From Akebia trifoliata (taxonomy: Eukaryota > Streptophyta > Magnoliopsida > Ranunculales > Lardizabalaceae), in NCBI GenBank assembly GCA_017979445.1, contig CM030706.1, positions 12,882,967 through 12,946,966 on the forward strand: DNA of 64,000 nt, written 5' to 3'. The position numbers and the translations under genes are program-made. This document shows positions 44,551 to 57,692 of the stretch, piece after piece; position 1 is the first letter of the stretch; each line of letters opens with the position of its first letter. The notes below the pieces were generated by a model. The model did not search any database. It was given only the letters and a program-made list of their open reading frames with translations, and was not told where the DNA came from.

Positions 44551-45385
44551 ATGGAGGAAAACTTAAAGGAGCAGGACAAACTACCCGAACTAAAACTAGG
44601 TGAAGTAAAATCCCCCATCTTTACTCTCTCTCTCTCTCTCTCATTTCTTCTGTAATGCCATTTAAATGTATGTTTGGATTACAATAAGAATATTTTGTCT
44701 TCTGTATCAACTGTAGATGCTAAGCAAGCTCAAGGTTTTATCGCATTCTTCAAAACCCTACCCCATGTAAGTCCTTTTTATTTTATTTTTTATATAAGGT
44801 TCTATTCACTTTGCCTTAACTTCCACTCTTTTTAATGCCCTACTATTAACTCTATCTATCCATCGATGCCTCAGGACCCCAGAGCTATTCGATTCTTTGA
44901 TCGCCGGGTTAGTTTTTTAATTCTTACCAACTTCTTGAGAGTTCTATTGTCTTTTTCGTTTGTTACATTTTTTCAATTTCATCTTTAATTTGGGTAACTG
45001 ATTCAAGGTATTGAAAAGTTATTTATTTATGTTTTAATCTGTGAGTTTCGTATAATGTACGTGCATTTCACTTCAATACTTCAAGGAAATCATACCGACC
45101 ATTCGTATGTACCCCTAAAGTCCTAAACAAAGATGATCCTCACTCTGTGCCTCTTTTCTCAATCATCCATAAATGGAACCAGAGTTGTGTTGGCATCATT
45201 GTAGTAAATAGTTGTTTTATTACTCATAGTCAGCCTCAATCTTTGGAATAAGGCTTCGATGGCGATGAGTTGATTTTAACTCATCAAAGTTTTTCTACCA
45301 TTTTGTTTTGAGCTATCTGGACTTTCACCTGTCTACAAAAGTCTCCGGGGTGGGTTTTTTTTTCTTTTCAAAAGCATATGAAGTA

Positions 45386-45431
<46 letters not shown>

Positions 45432-48400
45432 CGCACACTTAACTTTTATCTTAGTTCCCTTACCAATTAAGTTTGTCTTCTATAATGGGTTAAACATGTT
45501 TTTCTCAGCCAGAATTTTGTTCTTGGAACTTCCACCAAAATTTACTAAACATGATGACTTTTCATATTGGAAACATGAAGGAAAATGAGCGACAAACCTA
45601 TCAATAAACAATAATGAAAATGATCTACAATCTCACACACCTATTATGACTTGCTCAAAATTGTATATTATGATTTTTTTTCAATCAGGACTACTACACT
45701 GCTCATGATGAAAATGCAACTTTCATTGCAAAGACATACTACTTCACCACTACCGCTTTGCGACAACTGGGTAGTGGTTCTGATGGTATTTCCAGTGTGA
45801 GCGTTAGTAAAAACATGTTTGAAACAATTACTCGTGATCTTCTCTTGGAGAGAACAGACCATACTTTGGAGCTCTATGAGGGTAGTGGATCGAAGTGGAG
45901 GTTATCAAAAAGTGGAACGCCAGGCAATCTTGGAAGTTTTGAAGATATTCTATTCGCCAACAATGAGATGCAGGATTCCCCAGTCATTGTTGCATTACGT
46001 CCAAACTTCCGTGAAAATGAGTGCACTATCGGACTGGGTTTTGTAGACCTAACTAAGAGAGTAATTGGTTTGGCAGAATTTCTTGATGATAGCCAATTCA
46101 CAAATGTGGAATCTGTCTTGACTTCTCTTGGCTGCAAGGAATGCCTCCTACCAATAGAGAGTGGAAAACCACCCACTGAAAGCAGAGCTTTACACGATGC
46201 ACTATTGAGATGTAGTGTGCTTCTGACTGAGAGAAAGAAAACAGAATTTAAGTCAAGGGATTTAGTTCAGGATCTCAGTCGGCTCGTCAAAGGTTCTATT
46301 GAACCAGTTCAAGATTTGCTTTCTGGTTTTGAGTACGCATCTGGGGCTCTTGGTGCATTATTGTCTTATGCAGAATTACTCGCAGATGAGAGCAATTATG
46401 GGAATTTTACTATCGAAAAGCACAATCTCGACAGCTACATGAGGTTAGATTCTGCTGCTATGAGGGCATTGAATGTCCTAGAGACCAAAATGGATTCAAA
46501 CAAGAATTTTAGCTTGTTTGGTCTGATGAATAGAACCTGTACAGCTGGCATGGGAAAACGGCTACTAAATAGGTGGCTGAAACAACCTTTACTAGATGTA
46601 GATGAAATCAATCGTAGGTTGGATTTGGTCCAAGCGTTTGTGGAAGATGCTGCATTACGTCAAGATTTGAGGCAGCATTTGAAAAGGATTTCTGATATTC
46701 AGCGTTTGATTCATAATCTTGAGAAGAGGCAAGCTAATTTGCAGCATATTGTAAAGCTTTATCAGGTATTCTCCCAATTCTTTCTATCTCTATTTTTTTG
46801 TGATATATTGTTCAGCAAAAGTCACCTTGTTCCCCAAGTTATTTCATAGAAAAATTTTGTATGAAGCAATCTTATATTAACCTATTAGAGAAAGATAAAC
46901 CTATATATGTATGTATATAATGATTTTTTGATCTCGTGGTATCCTCACCCTTTGGGTGGGACTAATCCAACGGTCACATGCACCACCCCCTCGGAAAGTC
47001 CTACGTGCAACAAGTTGAGTCAAGGGTCAACAGGACCCTGGAGGGTGGCCCCAAGACATTCATAGCTTCGTGGGCTTTCGAACACTCGACCTACTCTTTG
47101 CTGAGGAGGTTATCAAGGCTCAGCTTGCCACTAGGCCAACCTGTTGGGGTTAAAAGATAAACATATACGGGGAGCGTTCGACTGATAAAATGGAGCCAAA
47201 ACTTTTGTCCTAAGTGGGTTAGAAATTTCGGATTGAACTGATTTTTTGTGAGGATGATCTCTATGGTGAGGGATCATCCTCACCAAAAATCAGCCCAATT
47301 TGAAACTTCTAACCCAATCAAAATTATTTTAGAATTGTGCACCGTCGATTTTTTACTGAATTTGTAAACCACTTTTGATGGACTTGGAAGTTTCAGATTG
47401 GGCTGATTTTTGGTGAGGATGTTCTCCTCACCGTAGAGATCATGATCAATTCGAAACTTTTAAGCCATATAGGACAAATTTTGTCAACAAACATTGTTGG
47501 CCTAAGATTGTCAGCCGAACGCCCCCTATATATATATATAATTTTACTTGCTTTAACTTCTTTAATAACTTTTATTCCATTACCCGACCCAATGTTGCAT
47601 GTCTTGGAGGTTCATGGAGATATTGAAATAAATAGAGATTCATTTTGAATGAGATGTGTCTATATGTCTCTTTTTATACGAAAGAATGTCAAGATCATCA
47701 ATAATGATTAAATGTTGTTGTACATCATAGGTTGGTCAATAAACCTCTGATTTACTGTTTCCTCTACTTTATTTATTACTGTTGCACCTCTTAAATAGTT
47801 CTTTTATGAATGCAGTCAAGCATCAGACTTCCTTACATCAAAAGTGCGCTGGAACGGTATGAAGGACAATTTTCATCACTTATCAAAGAAAGGTATTTGG
47901 ATCCCTTGGAATATTGGACTGATGATGATCACCTGAATAAGTTTATTGGTTTAGTAGAAGCTTCTGTCGACCTCGACCAACTTGAGAATGGGGAGTACAT
48001 GATATCATCTGATTATGATTCCAAATTGTCTGCATTGAAGGACGAGCGAGATCTTGTGGAAAAGCAGATACACAATTTGCACAAACAAACTGCTAATGAT
48101 CTTGATCTTCCTGTAGACAAGGCTCTGAAGTTGGACAAAGGGACACAATTTGGTCATGTTTTTAGAATTACAAAGAAGGAGGAACCAAAAGTTAGAAAGA
48201 AGCTCACTACCCATTTTATTATTCTCGAAACTCGGAAGGATGGGGTAAAATTTACAAATTCAAAGCTTAAAAAATTAGGGGATCTGTATCAAAAGCTACT
48301 TGATGAGTATACAAGTTGTCAGAAAGAGTTGGTGGTTCGAGTGGTTCAAACTGCAGCAACTTTCTCTGAGGTATTAAACTGTATGTTTTACTGGGAAACT

Positions 48401-51400
48401 TCTTTGTTTTTTCTATGTGGTTATTATTCTGGGATTCATGTGCAGTTTCTTTCATGTAGGTGTTTGAGTCTTTAGCTGTGGTTCTTTCTGAATTAGACGT
48501 CTTGCTTAGTTTTGCCGATTTGGCTACAAGTTGTCCTACTCCCTACATAAGACCAGACATCACTCCCTCTGTAATGATGGCCTTTCTTTGTCTCCCACTT
48601 TACATTATTTGCTGCAATTTGATTTTTTTGTTTTTGTATTTGTATTCATTATTAAGGAAAATATTCTTTGTTATGAACATGTTATACTTGGTTGAGGGAT
48701 TACAGGATGAAGGAGACATTATACTTGAAGGGAGTAGGCACCCTTGTGTGGAGGCTCAAGATGGGGTGAATTTTATTCCGAATGACTGTACTCTTGTGAG
48801 CATTTATGCGATTTAGTGGAAATGATTTTTTAGTCTTTTTTCCATTGAAATGTCTTTAATCTTTTTTATTTTTTTCCTCTTATTTGACAAATCAGGTAAG
48901 GGGAAAGAGTTGGTTCCAAATCATCACGGGACCTAACATGGGTGGAAAATCTACTTTCATTCGACAGGTTTGATGTTTATCGTTTGGTGAATTTATATTA
49001 ATTCTTTTTCCCTTTTACTTCATATCCTGTTTTAATTTTTTTTTGTAGACATATATATATACAAATATATCCATAGAAATTCATCTAATATATTATTTGC
49101 TGAGGCGAGAGTTGATAAAGTTTCTTTACTGAGAACCAGGATGAATTCTTTGTCATGCAATATAATGAATAGATCTAGGTTATTGGTACTTTGGGTATTG
49201 GTACTTTGGGTAAAACTTATTTAACAGTTGAAAATATTGTGTATTAACCTGTGATGCCAAGCTAATGCTTACTCCTGATATGAAACATATGTCAATATTG
49301 CCATATCTTCCAATACATTTTCCTTTTGCTGTTCTTTTCCATCCCACATTTCCTTCCTGTCATGATTTAAAATATTTCATTGGCAAGCTATGAAGGAATT
49401 ATATTGTACTACAAAATTCCACATACATGTGCTGACAATCACTACTCTCAATATATTACTTCGGCAAGACATTTGCATCACATATATCATACGACTTTCA
49501 TTTGGAGCAATGGATGCGAGTCAACCCAAATCACTGTACCATGTATTTGTCTGATAGTAGCTATCATATGAAAGGATGTGCAACAAGTTAAGTCTTCTTG
49601 GGAAGACCAATATAGGAAGTGGAAGTGGACTGTCGCATGATTTCGAAAGGGGCACTTGTTTTTTGTGCAGTTCTGTTTCTCACGTATGAATCTTGTGGTA
49701 AAAAAATGTAGTCCAGGACAGTTAAGTTGTGCAGTCAACACATTCTTGGTAAATACATTCTACTGAGATTGTATCTATTGGAATTTTTTTGACAAACGGA
49801 AGTGGTACATTTGAAATAGAAAGAGATGTAGAGAATTTATAAAAAAAAGAAAAAAAGAAAAAAAGAAAAAAAAGATATGGAGAACCACATAATAGTCAAG
49901 ATAATCTATACTTGGTAGAAGATAATAGGTACACCAAAGCAAAAGATACATAATAGTATACCCATCCCCACATCAGTATTTCCCAATTAAAGACAAAATC
50001 CTCAAAGAAAATCCATTTGAATGGATCTTGGCCAAGGGAACAAGTATGCTTTTGCCATCAAAATGGATTTATGAAGGATCACATTCTTTCCCTTCAAATG
50101 TTTTGCTATGTAGTGTTGTCAAATGCGATCGCATATGCTATTCTCTATGAGTAAATTGCACATGCCATGATGGCATAGGTGATTTAGGGTTTTTGGTTCA
50201 TTATGCAATAGCATACAAAAGTATGTGATGGCATATTACTCCAATAGGCAATGATTTGATTATTGGAGCATTAAATTGAAGTTTTTTTTTATAAAATCTA
50301 TATTCTCCTACAACTTCCCTATTTCCACCCCCTATTCATGCATTATTCTAAGCTATTTCTTTTATTCTTTTACTCGCATATATTCTCTTTAAATTTATTT
50401 TTGCTTTATTTTTTCAAAATATCGAGTTTATCCATTCTAACATAAGATCATAGTATCCAATGATTAAACTATAAAAGTAGAATCCACTTTAATATCTAGA
50501 ACTACAACTTGATAATTAAAGTAGGCCACATTCGTATCATGAATAATTGATATATTATTGACTATTTAGCTTCTTGAGTTCTTTGATTCTTGTTACTAAA
50601 TGACTAATTGTAATCAATTTTATTCAATTTGAAAAATAAGTGCTATTCAAAATCCAAATATATTGTTATAGGTTTGTTTTTATTTTCTTATATTTTTTAA
50701 ATATTTTCCCTCTTTTTTTTCTTAATTTTTACTGTTTTTATTTAATTATTTTTAAAGAAAAAATATTTTGTGCAATATGCAAACGCATATGCGCACATCA
50801 TACGCTATTTGATAACATTGCTGTTATTCCTTGCTTTCCAGCTACTCCAATAGATTGCAAAATGGTAGCATTATTTAAGAATTTTGACTTCAAGATTAAA
50901 TGCGTGGGAGGACGAACTAATAAAAAGGGATATAATCTAGAAAACAAGGTTCCAGATTATGCTTAAGGAGAATAAGTGAGACCAAATCTAAGTAGCTCGG
51001 AACAATGAATTGCGAGATCATTGACGATCTCACATCTTTTTTCACGACAGCTAAATCAACTACAACTCACTTCTTTGCAATTAGATGACCGCTAGTTATA
51101 TTTTATCAAGTGTAGACACCAAGCAAAGTAGGTGACTTCAGATGAGCACTTTTACTCCCAATTAATATTAGGGTTGTCATTGGATTGGATCATACCCTAA
51201 ATCAGATCTGTTCTGATCCAATAGCTTAGGGTCAAAATTCAATCCATTTTTATCGATCTGGTTCCAAATTGACCTTGATCCAATTTGAAATTGATCTGTT
51301 GACAACCCTAATTGATGACCTTGGAAAGTTGCATTGTTCGGTTGGGCGATCGTTGAGTGGAAATATTTTAATGAGAAATCTGTCACCTCTCCTCCTAAAA

Positions 51401-51774
51401 GCCTATTTGAGGACATTCAGACTTGCTGCAAATTCCCCCCAATCATTCATTTTTCTTACCCCTAGGCCCTGTTTTGGTCTCCTAGACCATCCAATGCCTA
51501 TGTCCCACGGGGTTTGAAAAAAATGGGGTTAAAATCGTAATTTTATTTAATAATTTTTTTTGTAGAAATTATTAGAAATGATTAAAATCGTAATCAATTT
51601 TAGAACATAAAGATCTCTCAAATATTCACCCAAACTTAGAAGGGCATATATAAAATTTAAAGGCATTTGAGAGGGGGCGTTTAATCGCTTGAATATTGAT
51701 GATTACATGGTTTTCAAATGTTGGTTGTATTGACTTACCAGCTTGCTTGGTAGTTGGTATTATCTTGCTAATAG

Positions 51775-51820
<46 letters not shown>

Positions 51821-54800
51821 TCTCTTTTTTTATTGCATGACCTTTTCTTCATATAGAAAATTGAATCACTTAGCTAAAGAAATTAATATAGAAAATTGAA
51901 TCATTAATTTGCTTTGCCACTCCCTAGAAGGGCCAAATTCATTAATTTTACTCGAATTCCTAATCTACTAATCTTTTGGGGATACACACCTTTTTCTTTT
52001 GATCGGTAAGCCTGTTTTGAATGAGTTCAGTAACTCAGATGCACACTTTTCCTATTTGATGAAGTGTACTTTGGCTTCTCCTTATCATTTTCACCATGCA
52101 ATATCGAGCAAGTGATTTAATACAAGTCATACTTAACACGTCTAGTTGGGTGATCGACCAGTTGTGGGAGGATTTATTCCATCCGCACATGAATTAGCTG
52201 TTGTTTCTTGGATTGGGGAATAAAATATGAGCTTAGAAATTTTTTTTTGATTGGTTGAACTTAGATTTTTTTTTTATGGGTAAACAAATTTTATTAAAAG
52301 CACAAACAAGTGGTCGAAGTGACCGGCCTGAGAAGGAGTACAAACCAGCAACACCTTAGTCAGTCACAAGGTGTCTCATCTAAAAGCAACCCCCCTTAAA
52401 ATTCCAAATCTAACTTACACCAATAAAATAAACATCCTAAAATGCGCAAAATTAAGTCATGAAGAGAGCTATCGACGCTTTTGAAGATTCTCCTGTTTCT
52501 CTCATTCCAAGTATGCCAGTAGATAGCAAAAGGTAAAAGAGCCCAAAAAGTTCTTTTCCTACCAGTAAACACATTCTTAGCTCAACAAGGAAACAAAGTT
52601 TTAACTGAAGAAGGAAAGACCCAAGAAATTTTGGAAGGGAGAGGAAAAGGGACCGTATATTTGCTTCAAAGGGGCAATCTAACAGGATATGGTCAACCGA
52701 TTCACCATTAGTGCCACACAAGGAGCAAAAATTTGGCAAAACAAAACCTCTAGAAATTAGATGATTAAGAGTAGGAATCTTATCCAGAGCTACTAACCAC
52801 ACGAAGAAAGATACATTCGAAGGAACCTTTCCCCCCAAAAGGAGAAGGCTGGGAACACCAAGAAGTTAGAGTGAGGAACCAAAACCGACCTAAAGGAACT
52901 TATAGAGCATTTCCCATCCTTACTGCAGGTCCAATCCCAACAATCTTGGCCAGACTGCTTAAAATGAATGAAATCGAGTTTGGATGTTAGGTCTGCTAGC
53001 TCCTAAATATCTAAGTCTTTGAATTCCCTTCTAAATCCCAAATTTCACGTGGAACCATTACCATCTCGAGTTAGGAAGGCTGAAATGGGCAAGCTCTCCT
53101 TTGAGGACAGTTCACGAACCAATACTTTTATTTTTTATTTTCCTCTCATAAAGATGATTACATTTAATCATGGAGACCAAAGTAAGTTTGGAAGACCTTG
53201 GAGAAGGGCCTTCATCATTTATGTAACATATGCTTCTTAATACCACTGAACTGATGGGTGATTGTAAATTGTAGTAGATGATACTTTTGCAATTGAGCAG
53301 CTAAATACTTTCATAAATATATGGGTAACATTCTACCTAGGATACCTAGATACTTTTGAGTACTTCACATGGCCTCAACACAATACAATATAAGTACAGG
53401 TGTTGGAAGCTTCATGGTAACTTGTAGAAAACATTGTCAATGTCTCTAATTGTATTCTCCATTATTTTCTGAATTTCTGACATTTTTTTTTGTTTGTATT
53501 TTTTCTTATAAAATATAAATTATATTCTGAATATAAAATTTGCTAATCTTAGAAGATCTGTTAAACATACTACTTCGACGGCTAAAGATGTATTTTTCCT
53601 TAATAATACATGCATCTCAGATGTGTTAGGAATATTTGTACGTGTCATGGATTTCATGAAAGGCCAAGTTGTATCCTTCCTTATCGTACCATTCCCATAT
53701 ATATTCATGTTCTATTTACTGGCATAATTCCTACGTCATTTAGAAATAATCCATTCATTTATTGCATTTGAGATAACTGGGGCAACCCAGCTACTAGGAT
53801 GTAGTACAAATCATTATTCGAATCCAAGGTTTTTGCTTGACAAATTTTTGATATCTCTAAAATCTAATAATTATTTTTATATCACTTTAGTGCATGCCCA
53901 AAATGCATCAAAATGCACATAAAACTGCTGGATTTGTAAAATTCGACCACAGGTTTTCCATTGACTATGTGATTTAAAGTTTTTGAACCTAAACAATCTT
54001 CTCTCAATTTGAGATTTTATTTATAAATCCTTTCAGATTTTGGATCTTTCATAATATAGGTAATATGTTTTTGTAATTCATAATTGGTTACACATATCTG
54101 TTTTTTGACGCTAGCAGGTTGGTATGAACATCTTGATGGCTCAAGTTGGTTGTTTTGTTCCTTGTGATAAAGCAAGCATTAGTGTTCGAGATTGTATATT
54201 TGCTCGTGTGGGTGCTGGCGATTGTCAAGTGAGTATAGTCTATGTGCTGGCATTTAAAAGATTATCTTAATGGAAATGAACTTAATGAAAAGTTTATGTA
54301 CTTCAAGTCTTTGGGTCAGCTTGCTATATGGTATGCATTTAATAACTTTTTTATATTTTCCCATACAAGCAGAATTGTTCTTGTTTTCATTCTTCTTGCG
54401 TGTCATTTTAAAACAATTTTTATGTTTATAGCACTCATACAACGGATGAGCATCATCTTTCCTCTCTTATATTGTTTAAGATTCTTGACCATCAATGCAT
54501 TAATTATTGTTGTTGAGTGGATTGAAACGATGATGGCAGCTGTTGGTTTGAGTTTTCAAACCCAACTACTGGGAAATTGTTTATTATTTTATTCCTGTTA
54601 TTCCATCCTTTTGGAAAGTGGGAAATTAATGTCTGTATGTGTATTGTACTTGTAAGATATCTAATGAACAAAATATTGTGTTTACAATGTCATGGTCAGA
54701 AAAATCTGAAAGTTTCTGTCCTTTTAAATGGTTCAGTATAAATTTTACCTCAATTTGGATGTACTGCATTTCTCATTTGGGTGTTTATTTTTTTGGTTTT

Positions 54801-55865
54801 GTAGTTCCGTGGAGTCTCTACCTTTATGCAAGAAATGCTTGAAACTGCTTCAATTTTGAAAGGAGCTACTGATAAGTCGCTAATAATTATTGATGAGTTG
54901 GGCCGTGGAACATCAACTTATGATGGATTTGGTTGGTCTTTTACCTTGCTTGAATCCATAATATATATGTATTTTGTTGATTCTATCTGCAAATTATGTA
55001 TTTTGTTGTTTTGCACTTGTGAGACAACCTAGAGTTTATTTTCTAAAAGATAGCACCTACTGTCATTTTATTTTGGTAGGCACGCAAGTGAAGTTGGGTT
55101 TTGAACCCAGGTTTTTTGTATTTCCACTCACCAGCTTAGTTCCTACTATCTTCAGTTGTGATTAAATGTTGTTTATGTGTTCTATTGGCTTCATTTTTCA
55201 CATTATTAATTTTTTTCACAATATTGTGTCTGGGTTTATACACATGATGTGTATAGGCATGCCGGTGAGCTCAATAACTGCAAGGAGTGTGCAGTAAAAA
55301 ATAATTAGGAAAATTCTTTCAAGTTCAATTTTCAACAAAACTGGCATCTGTTTATGGTGAATCAACATTCAAATATTTTCAAATATATCATCTAGGAGGC
55401 ATGGAATTCAATTTTTTTTTTACTGTGGCGCCATCATTTTGCATTTTCTGAAGATAATCTTTCCTTATGGTGATTGGATCCACCCTTGCCAAATATTATT
55501 TTTTGTTACATGGTCGATCAGTTTTGTTCATTTTGATGAAGAATCCTCTGCATCTTTCAGGCAGCATGTATGGTTACATCATACTGTGTCTGGATTTATC
55601 TGTTAGATTTTAGTTGCATTAGTTACTATTTTTTTTTAATCAAGTTTTATTTCTGTAATCAGGTTTAGCTTGGGCTATCTGTGAGCACCTTATAGAGGTG
55701 ATCAAAGCACCAACTTTATTTGCAACTCACTTTCATGAACTGACTGCACTAGCTCACAGAAGTGTTGGTAGCGAGCCTTCTAGAGAGCCCATCCTTGGCA
55801 TTGCAAATTATCATGTTAGTGCGCATATTGATACAACAAGTCGCAAACTGACTATGCTTTACAAG
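44551..55865 (+). CDS. MSH2: MSH2, DNA mismatch-repair ATPase (11 exons, 3' end outside window)
   Basis: Exons: 44551-44599, 44717-44766, 44875-44907, 45689-46765, 47816-48370, 48460-48570, 48706-48795, 48896-48967, 54118-54228, 54805-54931, 55663-55865. All introns are GT-AG, and the sum is 2478 nt = 826 codons with no stop. The start [16 protein letters not shown] matches plant MSH2 from its first residue. Domains in order: mismatch-binding and connector (to about 300), lever and clamp (about 300-610), ATPase. Walker [10 protein letters not shown] is at 667-675, the signature [10 protein letters not shown] at 720-729, Walker [13 protein letters not shown] at 743-754 and the H-loop THFHEL at 780-785. 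The final ~110 residues are not in the window. MSH2 pairs with MSH3, MSH6 or plant MSH7 to detect replication errors in the nucleus. It appears functional so far. Confidence 0.96.
45386..45437. repeat. (CT)n-(AC)n compound microsatellite in MSH2 intron 3
   Basis: About six CT units run straight into about twenty AC units, with two CGCACAC interruptions at the end. The tract lies 250 bp before exon 4. Likely length-polymorphic. Confidence 0.9.
46766..47815 (+). other. MSH2 intron 4 with transposon-derived sequence
   Basis: A 1050-nt GT-AG intron. 46930-47155 is G+C-rich for an intron, with CTCACCCTTTGGGTGGG and a TTCGAACACTCGACC patch, and looks like an old inserted repeat of unknown type. 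47168-47526 is a MITE. The remainder is ordinary AT-rich intron. Confidence 0.6.
47168..47526. mobile_element. MITE with internal foldbacks in MSH2 intron 4
   Basis: The ends are inverted: GGGGAGCGTTCGACTGATAA (from 47169) against the reverse complement of ...TGTCAGCCGAACGCCCCC (to 47526), about 16 of 20 matching. Inside, TTTTGTGAGGATGATC (47249-47264 region) pairs with GATCATCCTCACCAAAAA (about 47271-47289), and a third diverged copy follows at about 47410. The flanks are both ATATA-rich, so the target duplication cannot be fixed. Non-coding. Confidence 0.65.
51168..51311. mobile_element. 144-bp MITE in MSH2 intron 8
   Basis: A perfect 12-bp terminal inverted repeat, TTAGGGTTGTCA and TGACAACCCTAA, bounds sequence rich in GATCCA/TGGATC words. 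The TAGGG-TGTCA start resembles plant hAT-type MITEs. The flanking 8 bp (ATTAATAT and ATTGATGA) match weakly, so the class is not certain. Confidence 0.65.
51779..51817. repeat. (TA)n microsatellite in MSH2 intron 8
   Basis: About 19 uninterrupted TA units. Confidence 0.9.
52262..53010 (-). pseudogene. 5'-truncated LINE, carboxyl end of RT protein
   Basis: On the minus strand, [20 protein letters not shown] then [20 protein letters not shown] and ILLDCPFE match the zinc-binding domain that closes plant LINE reverse transcriptases (zf-RVT): Cys pairs in CSLC, and H and C in DHILLDC. Downstream of it lies a LINE-like 3' end: AATAAAATTTGTTTACCCAT and a terminal A-run, seen as the T-run at 52262-52275 on the plus strand. 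It was inserted into MSH2 intron 8 antisense to the gene. Confidence 0.75.
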
Positions 55866-57024
55866 GTTGGTGCCTAGCGCAGAATAAGCTTATTTCATAT
55901 ACAGCATATTCTCTGTTTTCTGTTTTACATTTTGTGCAATTATTATTTTTAACCATGCATTTTGTGTGCACACACAGATCAATTTGTTTTTTGGAGTCCA
56001 CACAAATTGGAAACACAAAACTCGCATAGGAAATCCATTTAAACCTTTTGAAACATTTTTCCATGTTGGGGCCATTAATGATATCATCCGAAAAATGATA
56101 CCCTGTAGAAAAAGGACAGCACACACAACTAGGCATCCTTTTGTAAGAGCACAGGGAAAAGATGAGGAGATAAGCGATGGATTTCTCAATGAAGTTTGAT
56201 GTATTATGCATCTGGAACAGTGGCTCATCTCGACTCCCAGCTAACATTATTCTCTACCTTAATGAAAATAATCACGGAAATATGCCTCTAAATCATGCTA
56301 ATACCCAACTATCAATGGGGTTAGCCATTAAAAGCTAAATTCTGTTGGTGTTAATTTAGTTTCATTAAGAGAGAAGATAATCTGATCTTAGCCACAAACT
56401 TTTCTTTTTGATAAGTGGAAATATTATTGATAAGGGGACAAGGAGTCTTCAAAGGAAAAGATACAGCTTACAATTTCCCCCTACTAACAGTGTTCCATCA
56501 GAACAAGAAATCTTCAAAATTTAAGCATTGCCCAGGCGATTGCCTTGTTTGGTTAAGTCTCCTAGTGCCTTAGATATGGCTTAGGTAAGCACTAAGGTTA
56601 ACTAATTTTTTATGCTTATAGTTAATATATTAGTTCAGTTATTTTTTTTATTAACTTTAATAATCTATTGTATAGTTTTTTTCTTTGTTGTTCTGCAATT
56701 GGAGGGATTTATTGTATAAAAAAAGAAAAACAAAACCTATGGGAAATCATCTCCTGCGTATAAGGTGTTTTTGTGAGCACTCCTTTTACAAGAGGGTCCA
56801 ATTTTTTATTGCATTCTTAAAGGTGTGTCTATACAAGATATTCAAGTGGATGCTTTCTTTGTCTTTAAAGAGAGAATGTTACTTTCTCTCTACCCCTCAT
56901 CTACACCTACAAGGCAAAATAGGGAGGGAATTGAGTGCTCTCCTTTGGGCAGTACTTTTTTGTTATTCCATAATTGGATGAATTTATTATAATAACGGAA
57001 ATAAAATACAAAACCTAGGGGAAA

Positions 57025-57690
57025 TCATCTGCCGCATATAAGGAATTTTCGTTTGGTGTTCTGAGTAAAAACAGTTTTTACCCCAAAATCTTGGTTTGAA
57101 ACACTGTTTAGCTTCAGTTTGGGTCCTTCTACTGCTCCAGTGTCAAACACTTCTGTTGCATGTGAACTCATCCCGTAGTTCTCATCCATCTCTTCATCAT
57201 AGTATGATGAAAGATCTGCTACATTGAATGTGGCTGACATACCATAATCTCCTTGAAGCTCAATTTTGTAAGCATTTTCCCCAGTACTTTGCAGTACCTT
57301 GAAAGGACTATCAGCTTGAGGTTTAAGTTTTCCATGTGCACTAGGCGGAAATTGTTCTTTACGAAGATGAAGAATCCATACTAAGTCTCCTTTAATTTTA
57401 GCAGGCTTCCTATGTTTGTTGGCATTTTTTTGATTTTTCTTATTTTGCTTGATGATGTGATCATGCACTTGCTCATGCAGTTTTTTAATATAATTAGCTT
57501 GATCCTCAGCAACACCACTAAAATAATAGGTAGTAGGAAGTGGTGCCAAGTCTAATGGACTAATAGGATTGCGACCATAAACTACTTAGAAGGGACTGCT
57601 TTCAGTGATTTGACTAGTGGAGCGATTGTAAGGAAATTTCACTTGAGCTAATGTGAGATCCCATTAACGAAGATTGCCGTGAACTAAACT
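57025..57690 (-). pseudogene. Gypsy integrase carboxyl end
   Basis: VVYGRNPISPLDLAPLPT, IKKLHEQVHDHIIKQNKKNQ, GDLVWILHLRKEQFPPS, LQSTGENAYKIELQGDYGMS and ATFNVADLSSYY are the well-known end of plant gypsy pol. One stop precedes VVYGRN. The remaining tail up to the stop enters LTR sequence. It is the 3' end of the element whose gag lies at 60900-62050. Confidence 0.85.
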
Positions 57691-57692
57691 CC

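Larger units (their letters stand above)
48968..54117 (+). other. MSH2 intron 8, 5.15 kb
   Basis: It splits the ATPase right after the Walker A exon. It contains A-rich simple sequence (49840-49875), repeated GCATATG words (50125-50240), a small MITE (51168-51311), a (TA)n tract (51779-51817) and a minus-strand LINE tail (52262-53010). The rest, about 53010-54117, is AT-rich with no recognisable feature. Most other introns of the gene are about 90-1050 nt, so this one grew by insertion. Confidence 0.85.

Noticed and set aside
46930..47155. Possible SINE in MSH2 intron 4 (TTCGAACACTCGACC)
   Set aside because: A box and ends could not be identified. Kept only as sequence of unknown repeat type within the intron entry.
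50640..50966. 108-codon open frame rich in F, L and Y in MSH2 intron 8
   Set aside because: AT-rich intron sequence. The hydrophobic amino part comes from T-runs, and no family is recognised.
55075..55160. tRNA-like B-box words (GGGTTTTGAACCCAGG) in MSH2 intron 10
   Set aside because: No matching A box, no cloverleaf and no poly-A or target duplication were seen. A SINE fragment is possible but not supported.
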